Below, in pieces: positions 1 through 8,880 of a stretch of DNA of 64,000 nt (positions are counted from its first letter, which is position 1; each line of letters begins with the position of its first letter). The DNA comes from Balneolia bacterium. Its GTDB lineage: Bacteria > Bacteroidota > Rhodothermia > Balneolales > Cyclonatronaceae. Made by a program: the position numbers and the translations under genes. The stretch is taken from assembly GCA_022565795.1 (NCBI GenBank), contig JAIUMA010000007.1:25820-89819 (forward strand), given 5' to 3'. The notes under the pieces are model-generated. The model was not told the DNA's origin, searched no databases, and saw only the letters and a list, made by a program, of their open reading frames with translations.

Positions 1-1752
1 GAAAAAAAGCCATCAGCTGCAGCAGATCCGGATCTTGATAACAGGCTGGTGCAGGATGATGAATACATCGAAGAGCTGAAGAAGCAGGCGCAGATGCATC
101 GGGAGGGCAGGAAAAAGTCGCCCTACAAGATCGATCCGCTCGCGCCTTATAAGGGTGTTTTCCGTCGTTTTTTCCTGATTAACCGACATGTAATCGGGCT
201 CCTGCTGGGCGGTCTTATTGCTTTCCGGAACGCCATGCCCCGTGACCGGAAAAAAGGCCTGAGGTCTTTCTGGGTCAGGTTTTTATCACTTCTGTTTACG
301 CCCTTTGTAAAGAAGGAGCTGCGCAATTCACCCTTCCCGGTTCAGCTCAGAAAGCGGCTTGAGATGCTTGGACCTACCTACATCAAGCTGGGGCAAATCC
401 TTTCGCTTCGTGAAGACATCCTACCCCGTGGAATCACCGATGAGCTGAAAAATCTTCTCGACCGTCTTCCTGAAGTGCCGTTTGAGGTGATGGAAGAGTT
501 GATTCGCTACAATCTGGATCAGAAGCTGGAGGAAGTTTTCACCTATATCGATCCCGAGCCTTTGGGCTCTGCTTCCATTGGCCAGACGCACGTAGCCGGA
601 TTGTTCACGGGCGAAAAAGTTGTACTCAAGGTTGTGAAGCCCGGCATTCGAGATACTATTCTGACCGACATCAACCTGCTGAAGCTGCTTGGGTACTTTC
701 TGGAAATAATCATTCCGCAGTATCAGCCTAACCGACTGATTGATGAGTTTTGCAGTTTTACGGCCAAAGAAGTTGACCTGGTGAATGAAGCGGATAACGC
801 CGAGACCTTTCAGGTTAACTTTACCGATTATCCGGGCGTTGTATTTCCCAGGATTTACCGCGAGTTCAGCAATGAAAATATGCTGGTGATGGAGCTTCTC
901 GAAGGCTTCAAGCCCGGTGACTCCAAAATGGAGTATCTGACGGAAAAAGAGAAGCAGGATCTGCTTTATAACGGCGCTGCAGGCATTATACGAATGCTGT
1001 ACAAGGACGGATTTTTCCATGCCGATCTTCATCCCGGCAATCTTTTTATTATGAAGGGCGGTAAGGTTGGCTTTATCGATCTGGGTATGGTTGGCCGTTT
1101 TGAGGAGCAAACCCGTAGACAGATGCTTTACTATTTCCATGCCCTGGTAAACGGGGATATTGAAGGCGCGGCACGCTATCTCACGGCAATGGCCAGCGTG
1201 GGCAAAGGCGGAAACCTGCAGCAGTTCAGAAGGGGGGTAACCGATTTGCTCAGAAGATATTTTCAGCAGGCTAAAACCGGTCGCTTTAGCATGGGCAAGA
1301 TGATTGTGGAATCTCTTGGTATAGGCGCCCGCCACCGCGTGTTTTTTCCCGTGGAGATGACGCTTATGGTGAAAGCGCTCATCACCTTTGAGTCGGTCGG
1401 ACAGATGGTCGATCCGAAGCTGGATGTGCCGGAACTGTCGCGCGTTCATATCGCGAAAATCTTTGAGGAGCAGTTCAGCATCAGGGCTCTGAGCAAAGAG
1501 TTGATCCGGGGAGGGCCTGAATTCATTGATATGGCGGTCCGACTGCCCAAAATCTTTGCTGACGGCATGCGGCAGCTCGATGAGAATATGAACAATCGCC
1601 AGAACGAAAACCCGCTTGAAGGCCTCAAAAGCGCGGTTCTGGCTGGTGCTTGTATTGTTGGTGGTGTGATTGCGGTAGTCCTTAACGGTCCATGGCTACT
1701 TTGGCTCATATTATTCACCATAGGTCTTCTGCTTTATCTGTTTGGCGAATAG
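1..1752 (+). CDS. ABC1/UbiB (AarF) family atypical kinase, 5' end outside window
   Basis: UbiB/ABC1 proteins are protein-kinase-like ATPases that support ubiquinone or other isoprenoid-lipid metabolism at the membrane. Counting from the GTG at 49, the family KxGQ signature is at residues 113-116 (YIKLGQ), the Ser/Ala-rich nucleotide loop near 173 (GSASIGQTH), the catalytic-loop-like HADLHPGNLF at 324-333 and the metal-binding IDLG at 343-346. Two hydrophobic helices close the C terminus (about 530-565), as in membrane-anchored family members. The reading frame stays open from GTG 49 back to base 1, so the true start is probably upstream and this entry is partial. The KxGQ motif supports the UbiB group rather than an ordinary kinase. 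The substrate cannot be read from the sequence. Confidence 0.93.
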   Translation, partial: EKKPSAAADPDLDNRLVQDDEYIEELKKQAQMHREGRKKSPYKIDPLAPYKGVFRRFFLINRHVIGLLLGGLIAFRNAMPRDRKKGLRSFWVRFLSLLFTPFVKKELRNSPFPVQLRKRLEMLGPTYIKLGQILSLREDILPRGITDELKNLLDRLPEVPFEVMEELIRYNLDQKLEEVFTYIDPEPLGSASIGQTHVAGLFTGEKVVLKVVKPGIRDTILTDINLLKLLGYFLEIIIPQYQPNRLIDEFCSFTAKEVDLVNEADNAETFQVNFTDYPGVVFPRIYREFSNENMLVMELLEGFKPGDSKMEYLTEKEKQDLLYNGAAGIIRMLYKDGFFHADLHPGNLFIMKGGKVGFIDLGMVGRFEEQTRRQMLYYFHALVNGDIEGAARYLTAMASVGKGGNLQQFRRGVTDLLRRYFQQAKTGRFSMGKMIVESLGIGARHRVFFPVEMTLMVKALITFESVGQMVDPKLDVPELSRVHIAKIFEEQFSIRALSKELIRGGPEFIDMAVRLPKIFADGMRQLDENMNNRQNENPLEGLKSAVLAGACIVGGVIAVVLNGPWLLWLILFTIGLLLYLFGE

Positions 1753-1829
1753 GCTTGTATTTCGTGTTAAATCAGCTTTTATTCATCATTCGCTGAAAAG
1801 AATTCCATGATAAAAATGTGTACGCTTTC

Positions 1830-2474
1830 ATGAATTTCCTGATCTGCTGCAACGGCAGGCCACCTTCGAAAAAACTTCTGGACAAGCTGACCGCTGAGGC
1901 GAATGTCATTATCGCGGCCGATGGCGGAGCAGCAACATTGCTAAACGCCGGGATCAGGCCCGACTTCATAACCGGAGACATGGACAGTTTTACGGGCTTA
2001 AAGGGTGATGCCCTCCCGGATGACATCACCCTTGTATCAGACCCTGATCAAGAGACCAACGATCTCGAAAAAGCCCTCAAACTCGCTAAAAAACATGGTG
2101 CCGGGCGCGTAGTTATTTGCGGAGCAACCGGCTTCAGAATTGACCATACGCTCAAAAATCTCTCTGTTCTTCAGCAGTTTGCCGACGCATTTGATTCTAT
2201 AATTATTGTTGATGATTACACAGCCTGCATGATACTCCCGAAAGAGTTCAGTATGGATGCCAAACCCGGGACGCCAGTTTCTCTGTTTCCAATCTCAGGG
2301 CGGGTAGAGGGCATCACCACAGCCGGACTGAAGTACAGTCTGACCGACGAATTTATAGAGAACGGTATTCGTGACGGGTCATCGAATGAAGCCATTTCGG
2401 AGCGCATCACCATAATATACAAGAGCGGTTCATTGCTGCTAATAATCCCGCTGGAATGGCCTTTACCCTTTTAG
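1830..2474 (+). CDS. thiN: Thiamine pyrophosphokinase
   Basis: Transfers pyrophosphate from ATP to thiamine to make the cofactor thiamine pyrophosphate. Family motifs are clear: the AADGGA segment (about residues 29-34), GDMDS (48-52), the DQETND block that binds thiamine and metal (about 73-78) and GATGFRIDH in the middle. Length (214 aa) matches the family. The ATG at 1830 is preferred because families of this type begin just before the first beta strand. A GTG at 1818 would add four residues; no Shine-Dalgarno decides between them. The last 19 bases overlap the following sodium:solute symporter, so the two are probably cotranscribed and translationally coupled. I saw no THI-box riboswitch in the 77-base gap upstream. 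Confidence 0.92.
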   Translation: MNFLICCNGRPPSKKLLDKLTAEANVIIAADGGAATLLNAGIRPDFITGDMDSFTGLKGDALPDDITLVSDPDQETNDLEKALKLAKKHGAGRVVICGATGFRIDHTLKNLSVLQQFADAFDSIIIVDDYTACMILPKEFSMDAKPGTPVSLFPISGRVEGITTAGLKYSLTDEFIENGIRDGSSNEAISERITIIYKSGSLLLIIPLEWPLPF

Positions 2475-3853
2475 ACTGGATTCCGCTGATTCTCTATTTC
2501 GGGATGCTGGGATGGTTTACGCTACGCCGCAAGTACATCGACCACGGCTCGGATGAAACCGCCTATCTGCTTTCCGGCCGACGCCTCACGCTACCCGCTT
2601 TTGTGGCTACGCTGGTCGCAACCTGGTACGGCGGTATTCTCGGAGTGGGAGAGTACACCTACATGGTCGGGGCCTCCCAATGGCTGTTATTTGCCTTTCC
2701 GTACTATGTATTCGCCATCGTTTATGCATTCCTATTGGCGGGAAAAATACGAAGTGGCAAAGCCCTGACGATTCCGGAAGCTCTCGGCGAAACCTATGGT
2801 CAAAAAACCGGAATCCTTGGGGCAGCCGGGGTTTTTGTTCTGGTAAGTCCCGCGCCCTATATACTGATGCTTGGCGTTATCGCACAAATGCTGACTGGAA
2901 GCGACGAGTGGCTGATTTATGCGGTGCTTGTGGCCCTCTTCTCGGTTATTTATATCGGAACCGGTGGCTTTGCGGCCGTTGTGCGAACCGACTGGCTTCA
3001 GGGTGCGCTTATGTACGGCGGCTTTATCATGATGCTCGGTTTCGCATGGCAGCATACCGGATCTCCGGCCGAAATGTGGTCGCAGCTTCCGGAAGGACAC
3101 CGTGATTTTACCGGCGGATATAACCTCAGTTATATTTTCGTTTGGTTTTTCATTGCGATGTGGACGTTTGTAGATCCTGGCTTTCATCAGCGTTCTGCTG
3201 CTGCAGAGAGTCCCGAAACGGCGAAAAAAGGCATTTTATACTCAGTACTATTCTGGTCATTCTTTGATGCGCTCACCCTTTTGGCAGGTCTCTATGCACT
3301 CGTAATTCTCGGGCCGGAGCTGGCCAATCCGATTTCAGCATTTCCTGATCTGGCCGTAGAGCTTCTCCCGGCAGGGCTGCTCGGTTTGTTTATTACGGCC
3401 TTGATTGCAATCATCATGTCCACGCTGGATAGCTTCCTTTTTCTGTCGGGTCAGACGCTGGGCAGGGATGTGCTTAAGCAGTACAACAAAGGCGTAAACC
3501 CGGTGCGGCTTACTCAAATCGGTATCGTTATCGCGGCGGTTCTGGCGGTCGGAATGATAACGATTTTCCCAAGCGTGATCGAGCTTTGGTACGTAATCGG
3601 CAGTCTCATCATTCCGGCTATGCTGTTTCCGGTGCTGGGGATTTATCTGCCGTTTTTCAGGTATAGAAAAAACTACGCGGCCATATCGGTAGTCGGTTCA
3701 TTTATGACGGCGTTTGCGTGGCTGGCAATGGGTGTACAAACCTCACAGGAACTGTACTCGTACGCGTGGCTTGAAATTGAGCCTTTTTATCCGGGACTTG
3801 CCGTTTCTGCTATTGTGCTGTTTTTAAGCAGACTGTCCGAAAAAGAGGACTGA
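2456..3853 (+). CDS. Sodium:solute symporter (SSS family)
   Basis: A polytopic inner-membrane protein of 465 aa with about 13 hydrophobic segments, the usual size of the SSS family (PutP/PanF/SglT type), which uses the sodium gradient to import small solutes. Recognisable SSS features are the N-terminal helix followed by the GRRLTLPAFVATLVATWYGG region, a GGF-VRTDWLQG segment near residue 165 and the long TALIAIIMSTLDSFLF helix near residue 320 that contributes to the Na2 sodium site. It starts inside the 3' end of thiN. The coupling suggests a thiamine-related substrate, but no residue evidence names the substrate. Confidence 0.88.
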   Translation: MAFTLLDWIPLILYFGMLGWFTLRRKYIDHGSDETAYLLSGRRLTLPAFVATLVATWYGGILGVGEYTYMVGASQWLLFAFPYYVFAIVYAFLLAGKIRSGKALTIPEALGETYGQKTGILGAAGVFVLVSPAPYILMLGVIAQMLTGSDEWLIYAVLVALFSVIYIGTGGFAAVVRTDWLQGALMYGGFIMMLGFAWQHTGSPAEMWSQLPEGHRDFTGGYNLSYIFVWFFIAMWTFVDPGFHQRSAAAESPETAKKGILYSVLFWSFFDALTLLAGLYALVILGPELANPISAFPDLAVELLPAGLLGLFITALIAIIMSTLDSFLFLSGQTLGRDVLKQYNKGVNPVRLTQIGIVIAAVLAVGMITIFPSVIELWYVIGSLIIPAMLFPVLGIYLPFFRYRKNYAAISVVGSFMTAFAWLAMGVQTSQELYSYAWLEIEPFYPGLAVSAIVLFLSRLSEKED

Positions 3854-3865
3854 ATGGGATTCTGC

Positions 3866-4144
3866 TCAGGACTCAGTGAGCAGGTGAGACAGATTAAGCT
3901 TGTGGATGGGAATGAGGTAGCTGAGTTCGAAGGCGTCTTTATGAATATCGAGTGCGCCGGTGCCGCGAAAGTCCACAATGCAGAACGTGTCGATAATGTT
4001 GAGGACTTCGCCTATGCCGTAATATTCCGGCGACGGACCGTAGTACACCAAATCGCCCACCGAAATGCTGTTCTTAGCCCGGTAGTGATAGGGATAGATG
4101 ACCGGCAGGCGGTCGAAGCGGTATGAAAGCTTTTTAGTAGCCAT
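3866..4144 (-). CDS. Small conserved-looking protein of unknown function downstream of tsaE
   Basis: A 92-residue soluble protein I do not recognise. It has a basic N terminus, then a beta-rich centre (SVGDLVYYGPSPEYYGIGEV, about residues 29-48) that resembles small KOW- or DUF3553-like barrels in pattern only, and ends in a short helix. It lies 25 bases downstream of tsaE on the same strand and would be the second gene of that operon. An overlapping plus-strand frame (3854-4126) exists, but its translation lacks the clear hydrophobic/beta pattern and begins straight after the symporter stop. The minus-strand reading is therefore preferred. Confidence 0.6.
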   Translation of the reverse strand: MATKKLSYRFDRLPVIYPYHYRAKNSISVGDLVYYGPSPEYYGIGEVLNIIDTFCIVDFRGTGALDIHKDAFELSYLIPIHKLNLSHLLTES

Positions 4145-4169
4145 AGAAGGTTGCCAAAATACAAATAAA

Positions 4170-4601
4170 TCAGCTTCTGTAAACTACTCTGAAGCGTCTT
4201 TGTTGTGCGCCGCTCTGCTCAATATGAATATCTATGCGCTGTTCGGGCAGGAGTCCTGCTATCTTTTCGGGCCATTCTATCACGCTGATGCCTTCACCAT
4301 ACAGGTAATCTTCCGTGCCAATTCCGCGAGCTTCATCAAGGGACTCAATGCGATAGGCATCGAAGTGGTAGATGGGTATGGTGCCATTGTATTCCTGGAT
4401 AAGAACAAAGGTAGGGGAGTCGACCTCGTTCGGATCGATACCAAAGGCAGTGGCAAAGCCTTTCACAAAATGTGTTTTGCCAGCGCCCAGCGTGCCATAC
4501 AGGCAAATAACATCACCCGGTTCGCAGGATGATGCCAGCTCCCGTGCAAACGCTAAGGTCTCTTCAACCGATGATGTTTCTCTTGTTATATCGTTGCTCA
4601 T
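4170..4601 (-). CDS. tsaE: tRNA threonylcarbamoyladenosine biosynthesis ATPase TsaE
   Basis: TsaE (YjeE) is the P-loop ATPase that works with TsaB and TsaD to install t6A37 on tRNAs that read ANN codons. The 143-aa protein has the Walker A motif GTLGAGKT at residues 36-43, the SPTFVL switch segment shortly after, and the YHFDAYRIES Walker-B-like region followed by the WPE motif near residue 109, all typical of the family. TsaB and TsaD are not in this window. The gene starts a minus-strand pair with the 92-aa protein downstream. Confidence 0.94.
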   Translation of the reverse strand: MSNDITRETSSVEETLAFARELASSCEPGDVICLYGTLGAGKTHFVKGFATAFGIDPNEVDSPTFVLIQEYNGTIPIYHFDAYRIESLDEARGIGTEDYLYGEGISVIEWPEKIAGLLPEQRIDIHIEQSGAQQRRFRVVYRS

Positions 4602-4704
4602 TAGTGGATTTGTAATTCAAATAAATCTTGCGAGAGTTGAATAAACTCAAGCGCAAGGAGTTGTAAAAAATTAAAATAAAACGTTTTTCACACATTCTTA
4701 AATA

Positions 4705-4858
4705 CTTCCGATTAAGCCTCTCCTATGAAAACAGATTAACAATGTTATGATTGAAGAGGCTTAATCTGCAAAGAATGGAGATTAAATTAGAATAAGTAAG
4801 TTAGAAATTTGAAGATGTTTTTTAAGCCGAAGAGCCCATGCTTCTTCGGCTTTTTTGT
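4705..4858 (+). ncRNA. Candidate small non-coding RNA ending in an intrinsic terminator
   Basis: A terminator at 4824-4856 has no gene in front of it on the plus strand, since tsaE upstream is transcribed away. The 12-bp perfect inverted repeat GATTAAGCCTCT/AGAGGCTTAATC (4710-4721 and 4755-4766, 33-base loop) would form a strong 5' stem in the same transcript. Together these suggest a transcript of about 150 nt. I do not recognise a known RNA family in it. An attenuated mrp leader is the main alternative. Both ends are estimates. Confidence 0.35.
4824..4856 (+). terminator. Intrinsic terminator
   Basis: A perfect 10-bp stem AAGCCGAAGA/TCTTCGGCTT (4824-4833 and 4843-4852) with a 9-base loop is followed by an uninterrupted T run to 4856. 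No protein gene lies upstream on this strand. Confidence 0.8.
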
Positions 4859-5041
4859 GCCATAAAGCGAATAAACCGAAATAATTTTGAAGCGGTTGCG
4901 AAATAATTTATTTTATGCGCTCATTAAAAATGAGCCAAAACAGATGCGTAACCTATTGTAGTGCAGTTATTATTCAATCGCATTCCTGTTTAATTCAATA
5001 TCGTAGTTCACTACTAAACAGATATTTATAGGAGCCTGACC

Positions 5042-5347
5042 GTGTTAAACGGAGATACCATTTTCCTTGATACAGTGCTCATCATAACCTTTGCCGCGCT
5101 TAGTATTTCGCTGGTCGGAGGTGTGATTCGATTGCTTAAAGGTCCGAGTCTTCCCGACCGTGTTGTTGCTCTCGACCTTATAGCTTACATCGTGATTGCG
5201 TTTATAGCAACATATTCCATCTTTACCGGTACATCCGACTTTATAGATGCCGCAATCGTAGTAGCGCTCATCGCATTCCTTGGAACAGCTGCCTTTGCAC
5301 GCTATGTGTTTAAAGCCGGCCACGAATCAACGGACGACAGAATATGA
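5042..5347 (+). CDS. mrpF: Mrp Na+/H+ antiporter subunit F
   Basis: Small membrane subunit (101 aa) of the multisubunit Mrp (Mnh/Sha) cation/proton antiporter, which expels Na+ in exchange for protons at the inner membrane. Three hydrophobic helices and the family signature GPSLPDRVVALD (about residues 36-47) identify it. It begins with GTG behind a clear AGGAG Shine-Dalgarno at 5030-5034. It is the first gene of the operon and overlaps mrpG by four bases (ATGA). In the classical order mrpF would be sixth. Confidence 0.93.
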   Translation: MLNGDTIFLDTVLIITFAALSISLVGGVIRLLKGPSLPDRVVALDLIAYIVIAFIATYSIFTGTSDFIDAAIVVALIAFLGTAAFARYVFKAGHESTDDRI

Positions 5348-5727
5348 TAAGCGAAATTATAATTGCCATTCTGCTTCTTAGCGGAAGTTTCTTTGTGTTA
5401 GTGGCAGCCATCGGTGTTCTGCGTCTCCCTGATCTGATGATGAAAATGCACGCCTCAACCAAAGCGGGTACACTCGGTGCCGGCTTAATTCTGGTTAGCG
5501 TGGGCGTTGCATTCGATGAGATTTCGGTCCTTACCCGCGTGATTGCAACTATAATCTTTCTATTGCTTACTGCGCCGGTTGCCGCTCACCTGATTGGCCG
5601 TGCGGCCTATTATGTGGGAATGGATTTTTGGGAAGGAACTATCACAGATGAGTTGAAAAAAGATCGGGAGGATACCGCTGCCAAAGCGCCCTCAGCAAAG
5701 GTGAACCGAAACGTTTCTGAATCCTGA
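5344..5727 (+). CDS. mrpG: Mrp Na+/H+ antiporter subunit G
   Basis: A 127-aa subunit with three transmembrane helices and the MrpG/MnhG signature GVLRLPDLMMKMHASTKAGT (about residues 25-44). MrpG belongs to the small-subunit module that holds the antiporter complex together. The C terminus carries a hydrophilic tail of about 30 residues rich in K, D and E. Its stop overlaps the mrpA start by one base (TGATG), which implies coupled translation. Confidence 0.93.
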   Translation: MISEIIIAILLLSGSFFVLVAAIGVLRLPDLMMKMHASTKAGTLGAGLILVSVGVAFDEISVLTRVIATIIFLLLTAPVAAHLIGRAAYYVGMDFWEGTITDELKKDREDTAAKAPSAKVNRNVSES

Positions 5728-8060
5728 TGACCATTTTATTCTCTGTATTGCTCATCTTCGCGGTCGCTTTTGTCGGCCCGATGGCAGCAAAATACCTCAA
5801 AAACTACTCCGGGTGGGCGCTTTCTCTGGTTCCGCTAACCGTATTTCTTTGGTTTACGGGCTTTATACCTGAAATTTCCGGCGGCAGCGTAATTAACGAG
5901 TCCTACGTCTGGGTATCGTATCTCGGCATCAACATGTCGTTCTACCTGGATGGTCTCAGCCTGATGTTTGCCCTTATCGTTACCGGTGTGGGTACATTTA
6001 TCATGATCTACGGCGGGGGCTATTTGGGCTCCGATCCGAATCTGGGCCGGTTCTACTTCAGCGTATTGCTCTTTATGGGATCGATGCTGGGAGTTGTACT
6101 GGCCGATAACATCATTGCGCTCTTTATCTTCTGGGAGCTGACCAGTATTAGCTCTTATCTCCTTATTGGTTATAAACACAATAAGGAAGATTCACGGAAA
6201 TCAGCCCTTCAGGCTTTGCTTGTTACGGGCTCCGGTGGTCTTGCGATGCTGGCAGGTTTCATTCTGCTCGCTATCATGACCGGCACCATGGAGATTTCGG
6301 AAATGTTTACACAGTCCGGAATCGTTAGTGAGCATCCGTGGTATCTGGGAATGCTTATTCTGGTGCTTATTGGTGCCTTCACCAAGTCTGCACAGTTCCC
6401 GTTTCATTTCTGGCTTCCGGGCGCGATGGCTGCTCCGACACCGGTTTCGGCCTATCTCCACTCTGCCACGATGGTTAAAGCCGGTGTTTACCTGCTTGCC
6501 CGTTTGAGCCCGGTACTTAGCGGAACAATTGAGTGGACCTATATCGTGACTCTCTTTGGCGCCGTGACCATGCTCATTGGTGCATGGCTCGCTCTGGCGC
6601 ACACGGATCTCAAAAAGATACTCGCCTACTCTACGGTTATGGCACTCGGTACGCTTACCATGCTTCTGGGTATGGGCCATGAGTACGCGGTTAAAGCGGT
6701 TGCCGTTTTTATTCTGGGCCACTCGCTTTACAAGGGTGCATTGTTCATGGTTGCCGGAACCGTGGATCACGAGGCCGGCACCCGCGACGTACGCTTCATC
6801 AGCGGTCTTCGCAAAACTATGCCGTTTACGGCTACATTCGGTTGTATCGCCGCACTCTCCATGGCCGGACTTGCACCGCTGCTTGGTTTCATCGGTAAAG
6901 AGCTGGTCTACGAAGCCGCGCTTTCGGCTTCTGTGTTCCCGTTGTTTTTGATTACAGCCGCTGTGGTATCTAACATTGCGGTTGTAGCTTCCAGCGGTAT
7001 TGTGGCTATTCGTCCGTTCTTTGGCGAATACAAAGAGCACGGCAAGCAGGTTCATGAAGCGCCGGTAAGCATGTGGATTGGCCCGGCATTTCTTTCTGTA
7101 TTAAGCATTGTGTTTGGGGTGTTGCCGTTCCTGATTGATGGCTCCATCATTTCAAAAGCAGCAGCCTCCATTGCCGGAACGCCTGAGCTCGTCGTCTCGC
7201 TTTCTCTCTGGCACGGAATTAATGCTGCGCTTATTCTCTCTGTGGTTACTTTCGCGAGTGGCGTGGCGGTTTACATGGTTTGGAACAAGTTCCGTGATTC
7301 GAAAGGGTTCCAGGGCTATGATCGCTGGATGGGTGAAGGGCCTAAAAACGGCTACGAAAATATTCTGGCCGGAGTACTCAACTTCGCGTCGGTTCAGACC
7401 CGTTTTTTCCAGAATGGCTACCTAAGATACTATCTGCTTACGGTGCTGAGCTTCTTTGTGCTAATCGTTGGCTTCACGCTTTTCACAAAAACGGATGTGT
7501 CGCTGATGGCCGACTTTTCAGATATCAGTTTTTACGAGTGGACAATTGCACTTGTAATTGTGGTTGCTGCCTTTGCAGCCGTAATGGCCGGCTCCGGTCT
7601 CGTCGCAATAGCGGCACTTGGAGTGGCAGGGTACAGCATATCCCTTCTGTATGTGCTTTTCAGCGCGCCTGACCTTGCCATCACCCAGGTTCTTGTTGAG
7701 ACCCTGACGGTAATTCTAGTTGCTCTCGTACTTATTCACATTCCGAAGTTTACAGCAACAACGTCCACCTCATCGAAAGTACGCGACGGAATCATTGCCG
7801 GTGCAGCCGGAACATTGGTAACGCTTATAGTGCTGGCCGTGCTTACTGTCGACTTCGATCCGTTCATGACCGACTACTTTGCTGAAAATAGCTATGTAGT
7901 CGCCTACGGCCGTAACATCGTAAACGTAATCCTGGTCGATTTCCGTGCTCTTGATACCTTCGGGGAGATCGTGGTAATCGGCGTAGCCGGTGTGGGCGTG
8001 TACGGACTTATCAAGCTTGGAAAATCATTATTCCGCAAAGAGGAGGGTAAAACCGTATGA
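5727..8060 (+). CDS. mrpA: Mrp Na+/H+ antiporter subunit A
   Basis: The largest antiporter subunit (777 aa), related to complex I NuoL, thought to form a proton/ion path. The N-terminal two thirds is the NuoL-like antiporter domain, with the conserved [12 protein letters not shown] helix at about residues 245-256 and the [14 protein letters not shown] helix near 331. The C-terminal third carries the MbhD/MbhE-type helices that distinguish full MrpA from NuoL. Length is normal for full-size MrpA. It overlaps mrpG by one base and mrpB by four. Confidence 0.95.
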   Translation: MTILFSVLLIFAVAFVGPMAAKYLKNYSGWALSLVPLTVFLWFTGFIPEISGGSVINESYVWVSYLGINMSFYLDGLSLMFALIVTGVGTFIMIYGGGYLGSDPNLGRFYFSVLLFMGSMLGVVLADNIIALFIFWELTSISSYLLIGYKHNKEDSRKSALQALLVTGSGGLAMLAGFILLAIMTGTMEISEMFTQSGIVSEHPWYLGMLILVLIGAFTKSAQFPFHFWLPGAMAAPTPVSAYLHSATMVKAGVYLLARLSPVLSGTIEWTYIVTLFGAVTMLIGAWLALAHTDLKKILAYSTVMALGTLTMLLGMGHEYAVKAVAVFILGHSLYKGALFMVAGTVDHEAGTRDVRFISGLRKTMPFTATFGCIAALSMAGLAPLLGFIGKELVYEAALSASVFPLFLITAAVVSNIAVVASSGIVAIRPFFGEYKEHGKQVHEAPVSMWIGPAFLSVLSIVFGVLPFLIDGSIISKAAASIAGTPELVVSLSLWHGINAALILSVVTFASGVAVYMVWNKFRDSKGFQGYDRWMGEGPKNGYENILAGVLNFASVQTRFFQNGYLRYYLLTVLSFFVLIVGFTLFTKTDVSLMADFSDISFYEWTIALVIVVAAFAAVMAGSGLVAIAALGVAGYSISLLYVLFSAPDLAITQVLVETLTVILVALVLIHIPKFTATTSTSSKVRDGIIAGAAGTLVTLIVLAVLTVDFDPFMTDYFAENSYVVAYGRNIVNVILVDFRALDTFGEIVVIGVAGVGVYGLIKLGKSLFRKEEGKTV

Positions 8061-8473
8061 AATCAGTAATTCTGCAAACCGCAACCCGGTTGCTCTTTCC
8101 TCTGCTGCTCATATTTTCGGTATTTCTGTTCTTCCGTGGCCATAATGAGCCTGGTGGAGGATTTATTGGAGGATTGGTTGGCGCTGCCGCATTTGTTCTC
8201 TTTGCCGTTGCTTTCGGCACGGAGATAACCCGCAAACTGCTACGCATGGATCCCCGTGTGATGGTAGGCTGGGGCCTGTTCTTTGCCCTGTTGAGCGGAA
8301 TCATGTCGATGATGGCAGGTGATTCATTTTTTACAGGTCAGTGGGTATTTCCGATTCTGTTCGGAAGTGAACTGCACGTAGGCACTCCGCTAATATTCGA
8401 TATTGGAGTTTACCTGGTGGTAGTTGGCTTTACGCTGGCCGTTATCTTTGCACTTGAAGAAGAAGACAACTGA
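8057..8473 (+). CDS. mrpB: Mrp Na+/H+ antiporter subunit B
   Basis: A 138-aa subunit with four hydrophobic helices. The [17 protein letters not shown] segment (residues about 27-43) is the hallmark of the MnhB/MrpB family. It starts in an ATGA overlap with mrpA and ends two bases before mrpC, so it is a separate chain and not fused to MrpA as in the group 2 A' subunits. Confidence 0.94.
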   Translation: MKSVILQTATRLLFPLLLIFSVFLFFRGHNEPGGGFIGGLVGAAAFVLFAVAFGTEITRKLLRMDPRVMVGWGLFFALLSGIMSMMAGDSFFTGQWVFPILFGSELHVGTPLIFDIGVYLVVVGFTLAVIFALEEEDN

Positions 8474-8475
8474 AC

Positions 8476-8880
8476 ATGGAACCATTATTAGCTATAGTTA
8501 TCGGAATACTGGTTGCCCTGAGCATCTACCTGATACTTCGTAAAAATCTGGTTCGGATCGTAATCGGCATCGTAATATTAAGTAACGCCGTGAACCTCCT
8601 CATTTTTACGCTGGGTCGTCTGGACCGCGGTATGCCACCGCTTATTCCGGCCGGCGAGTCCGTGCCGGTAGAGGCATTTGCAAACCCGCTTCCTCAGGCA
8701 TTGGTGCTTACAGCCATCGTAATTGGCTTTGGACTTTTTGCTTTCGCACTGGTATTAACCTACCGAGCCTACACAGAACTCGGCTCTGTAAACGTAGACG
8801 ATATGAGAGTAGCCGAACCGGCTTACAAAGGAGAAGAACTGCCGGAAACGGCTATAACGCAGGAGGAAGATAAGTCGTGA
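8476..8880 (+). CDS. mrpC: Mrp Na+/H+ antiporter subunit C (NuoK-like)
   Basis: A 134-aa membrane protein homologous to NuoK of complex I, with three helices and the typical pattern YLILRKNLVRIVIGIVILSN followed by a proline-rich loop and the QALVLTAIVIGFG helix. The C terminus extends about 35 hydrophilic acidic residues past the last helix. It ends in a GTGA overlap with mrpD. Confidence 0.94.
   Translation: MEPLLAIVIGILVALSIYLILRKNLVRIVIGIVILSNAVNLLIFTLGRLDRGMPPLIPAGESVPVEAFANPLPQALVLTAIVIGFGLFAFALVLTYRAYTELGSVNVDDMRVAEPAYKGEELPETAITQEEDKS

Larger units (their letters stand above)
4602..5041. other. Gene-free region with several hairpins, before the mrp operon
   Basis: No convincing ORF in 440 bases. 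From left to right it holds a nested hairpin at 4627-4657 (arms CTTGCG/CGCAAG around GAGTT/AACTC), a perfect 12-bp inverted repeat at 4710-4721/4755-4766, an intrinsic terminator at 4824-4856 and a 7-bp hairpin at 4919-4935 (GCTCATT/AATGAGC). The right part must carry the mrp promoter. A good Shine-Dalgarno (AGGAG, 5030-5034) sits 7 bases before the mrpF GTG. The stretch is A/T-rich compared with its neighbours. Confidence 0.7.

Noticed and set aside
49..51. GTG 49 as the true start of the UbiB gene
   Set aside because: The frame stays open upstream to base 1, so a start before the window is at least as likely.
421..1449. Long minus-strand open frame (342 aa) opposite the UbiB gene
   Set aside because: It lies wholly inside the well-supported UbiB coding region, lacks any motif and has the odd composition (His- and Gln-rich) of an antisense shadow.
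1753..1829. TPP riboswitch upstream of thiN
   Set aside because: The 77-base gap is too short and I saw no conserved THI-box core.
3854..4126. Plus-strand 90-aa frame after the symporter
   Set aside because: It overlaps the minus-strand gene that follows tsaE. The minus reading has a better hydrophobic and beta-strand pattern and an operon context.
6201..7055. Minus-strand 284-aa frame within mrpA
   Set aside because: Rich in His, Arg, Asn and Gly, with no motif, opposite a conserved membrane protein.
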